Part shown: in pieces, positions 63,092 through 64,000 of the stretch
How the letters are laid out: each line of letters starts with the position of its first letter
Position numbering within the stretch: the stretch's first letter is position 1
Source: Alphaproteobacteria bacterium
GTDB lineage: Bacteria > Pseudomonadota > Alphaproteobacteria > SMXP01
Direction: 5' to 3'
DNA: 64,000 nt
Assembly: GCA_028285305.1 (NCBI GenBank)
Contig: JANQPV010000022.1
Span: 201,322 to 265,321 of the forward strand
The notes under the pieces: generated by a model
The model's database searches: none
Told to the model about the DNA's origin: nothing
The model's input: only the letters and a program-made list of their open reading frames with translations
Made by a program: the position numbers and the translations under genes

Positions 63092-64000
63092 TTATCCCAA
63101 CACAATCTCAGCCAACTGATTCATGTCTTCTTCCGTTTGCGGAGAAACAAGCAAGCCTGTAATGGCGCTTTCTTCCCATTTTTGGAGCCGATCTTTGATG
63201 CGTTCGATCGGACCGACGAGCGAGACCTCGTCCGCTAGTGCGTCGGGTACGGCCATTGTGGCTTCGCCTTTTTTGCCGTCGAGATAGAGATCTTGAATCT
63301 TTTTGGCTTCGGCCTCAAAGCCAAACCGGCAAATGAGTTCGTTGTGGAAGTTGCGGTCTTTGGCTCCCATGCCGCCGACATAGAGGGCGAGGACGCTTTT
63401 CACATGCATCAGACCTTTGTCGATATCGTCGGTTACATGGACCATTGTGGGGTACATGATTTCAAACTCTGGTCCGCGCTTGGCGATGGGTTCTGCGTAC
63501 ACCTCTTCCCGCCACGGAGAATAATAAAGCGGGAACCAGCCCTCACAGATTTCTGTTGCCATGGCCACGTTTTTCGGGCCTTCCGCCCCCAGATAAATTG
63601 GAATGTCGGCGCGGAGCGGGTGTGTGATGGATTTGAGAGGTTTGCCTAATCCCCAAGATCCCTTGGCGTCTTCTGGATAGGGAAGCGGATAATGCTCGCC
63701 GGGATTGGAGACGGGTTCTTTGCGCTCCAGGATTTGCTTGATGATGCTGATGTATTCCCGCGTGCGTGCCAATGGCTTGGCGAAGGGCTGGCCGTACCAA
63801 CCTTCGACCACTTGGGGGCCCGACACACCAAGCCCCAGAATGAGACGGCCTTCTGTCAGGTGATCGAGTGTGAGGGCATGCATGGCCGTTGAGGCTGGTG
63901 TCCGGGCAGCAATCTGAACGATCGAGGTCCCCAACTTGATCTTGCTGGTGTGGGCGCCCATCCAAGCTAGGGGGGTGAACGCATCGGAGCCGTAGGCTTC
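63092..64000 (-). CDS. Luciferase-like F420-dependent oxidoreductase, cut by right edge
   Basis: 303 residues are visible; the frame stays open to base 64000, where it reads EAYGSDAFTPLAW before MGAHTSKIKLGTSIVQIAARTP. It matches the operon luciferase-like gene at 37913 in order and wording (VVEGWYGQPF, LYVGGMGAKDRNFHNE, DLYLDGKKGEA), so they are paralogues. Its start lies outside the window. Confidence 0.9.
   Translation of the reverse strand, partial: EAYGSDAFTPLAWMGAHTSKIKLGTSIVQIAARTPASTAMHALTLDHLTEGRLILGLGVSGPQVVEGWYGQPFAKPLARTREYISIIKQILERKEPVSNPGEHYPLPYPEDAKGSWGLGKPLKSITHPLRADIPIYLGAEGPKNVAMATEICEGWFPLYYSPWREEVYAEPIAKRGPEFEIMYPTMVHVTDDIDKGLMHVKSVLALYVGGMGAKDRNFHNELICRFGFEAEAKKIQDLYLDGKKGEATMAVPDALADEVSLVGPIERIKDRLQKWEESAITGLLVSPQTEEDMNQLAEIVLG

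Noticed and set aside
1-64000. CRISPR array or rRNA genes
   Set aside because: No regularly spaced direct repeats and no rRNA-like sequence were seen; the repeats found are palindromic and scattered.

Overview
The window looks like chromosome of an alphaproteobacterium, probably free-living and aerobic. Four things point that way. A SAM-II type riboswitch precedes metZ. The long tandem-domain dCTP deaminase form lies divergent from metZ-apaG. Palindromic intergenic elements with GTCATcCCGG / GGGATGAC ends are scattered through the sequence. The gene content is also dominated by acyl-CoA dehydrogenases, glutathione transferases, P450 and TetR regulators. Taxonomy is an inference; no rRNA is present.

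Layout. (1) 1-5.9 kb: the C-terminal part of a type I polyketide synthase running in from the left edge (DH-KR structural half-ER-KR-ACP-condensation), a terminator, a convergent Sfp-type phosphopantetheinyl transferase and tRNA-Gly(CCC). (2) 6-14 kb: housekeeping and amino-acid genes (radical SAM protein, dcd, SAM-II riboswitch-metZ, apaG, trkH, argE, thiolase). (3) 14-35.5 kb: acyl-CoA and xenobiotic type metabolism (acyl-CoA dehydrogenases, SDR, flavin hydroxylase, haloalkane-dehalogenase-like enzyme, glutathione transferase, single-chain acyl-CoA carboxylase). It is interrupted by a low-GC KAP-family NTPase that looks imported and by a TetR/cupin module with two matching operators. (4) 36-48.4 kb: a coenzyme F420 locus. 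A luciferase-like oxidoreductase precedes a CofC-CofG-CofH triple fusion, an F420:NADP oxidoreductase, CofE and CofD; a split-barrel oxidoreductase and three more luciferase-like genes follow. (5) 48.4-64 kb: small NTF2/VOC/cupin proteins, a nuclease-like protein, cytochrome c, P450, two TetR modules with clear palindromic operators, another split-barrel protein, peroxiredoxin 6, persulfide dioxygenase-rhodanese and a further luciferase-like gene leaving the right edge.

How it fits together. The F420 operon can build the deazaflavin cofactor and reduce it with NADPH. Five luciferase-like and up to three split-barrel proteins in the same 64 kb are candidate users, alongside the acyl-CoA and oxygenase genes. 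The phosphopantetheinyl transferase can activate the carrier domain of the neighbouring synthase. CRP/FNR-type palindromes at three places suggest that oxygen or a nucleotide signal controls some of these genes.
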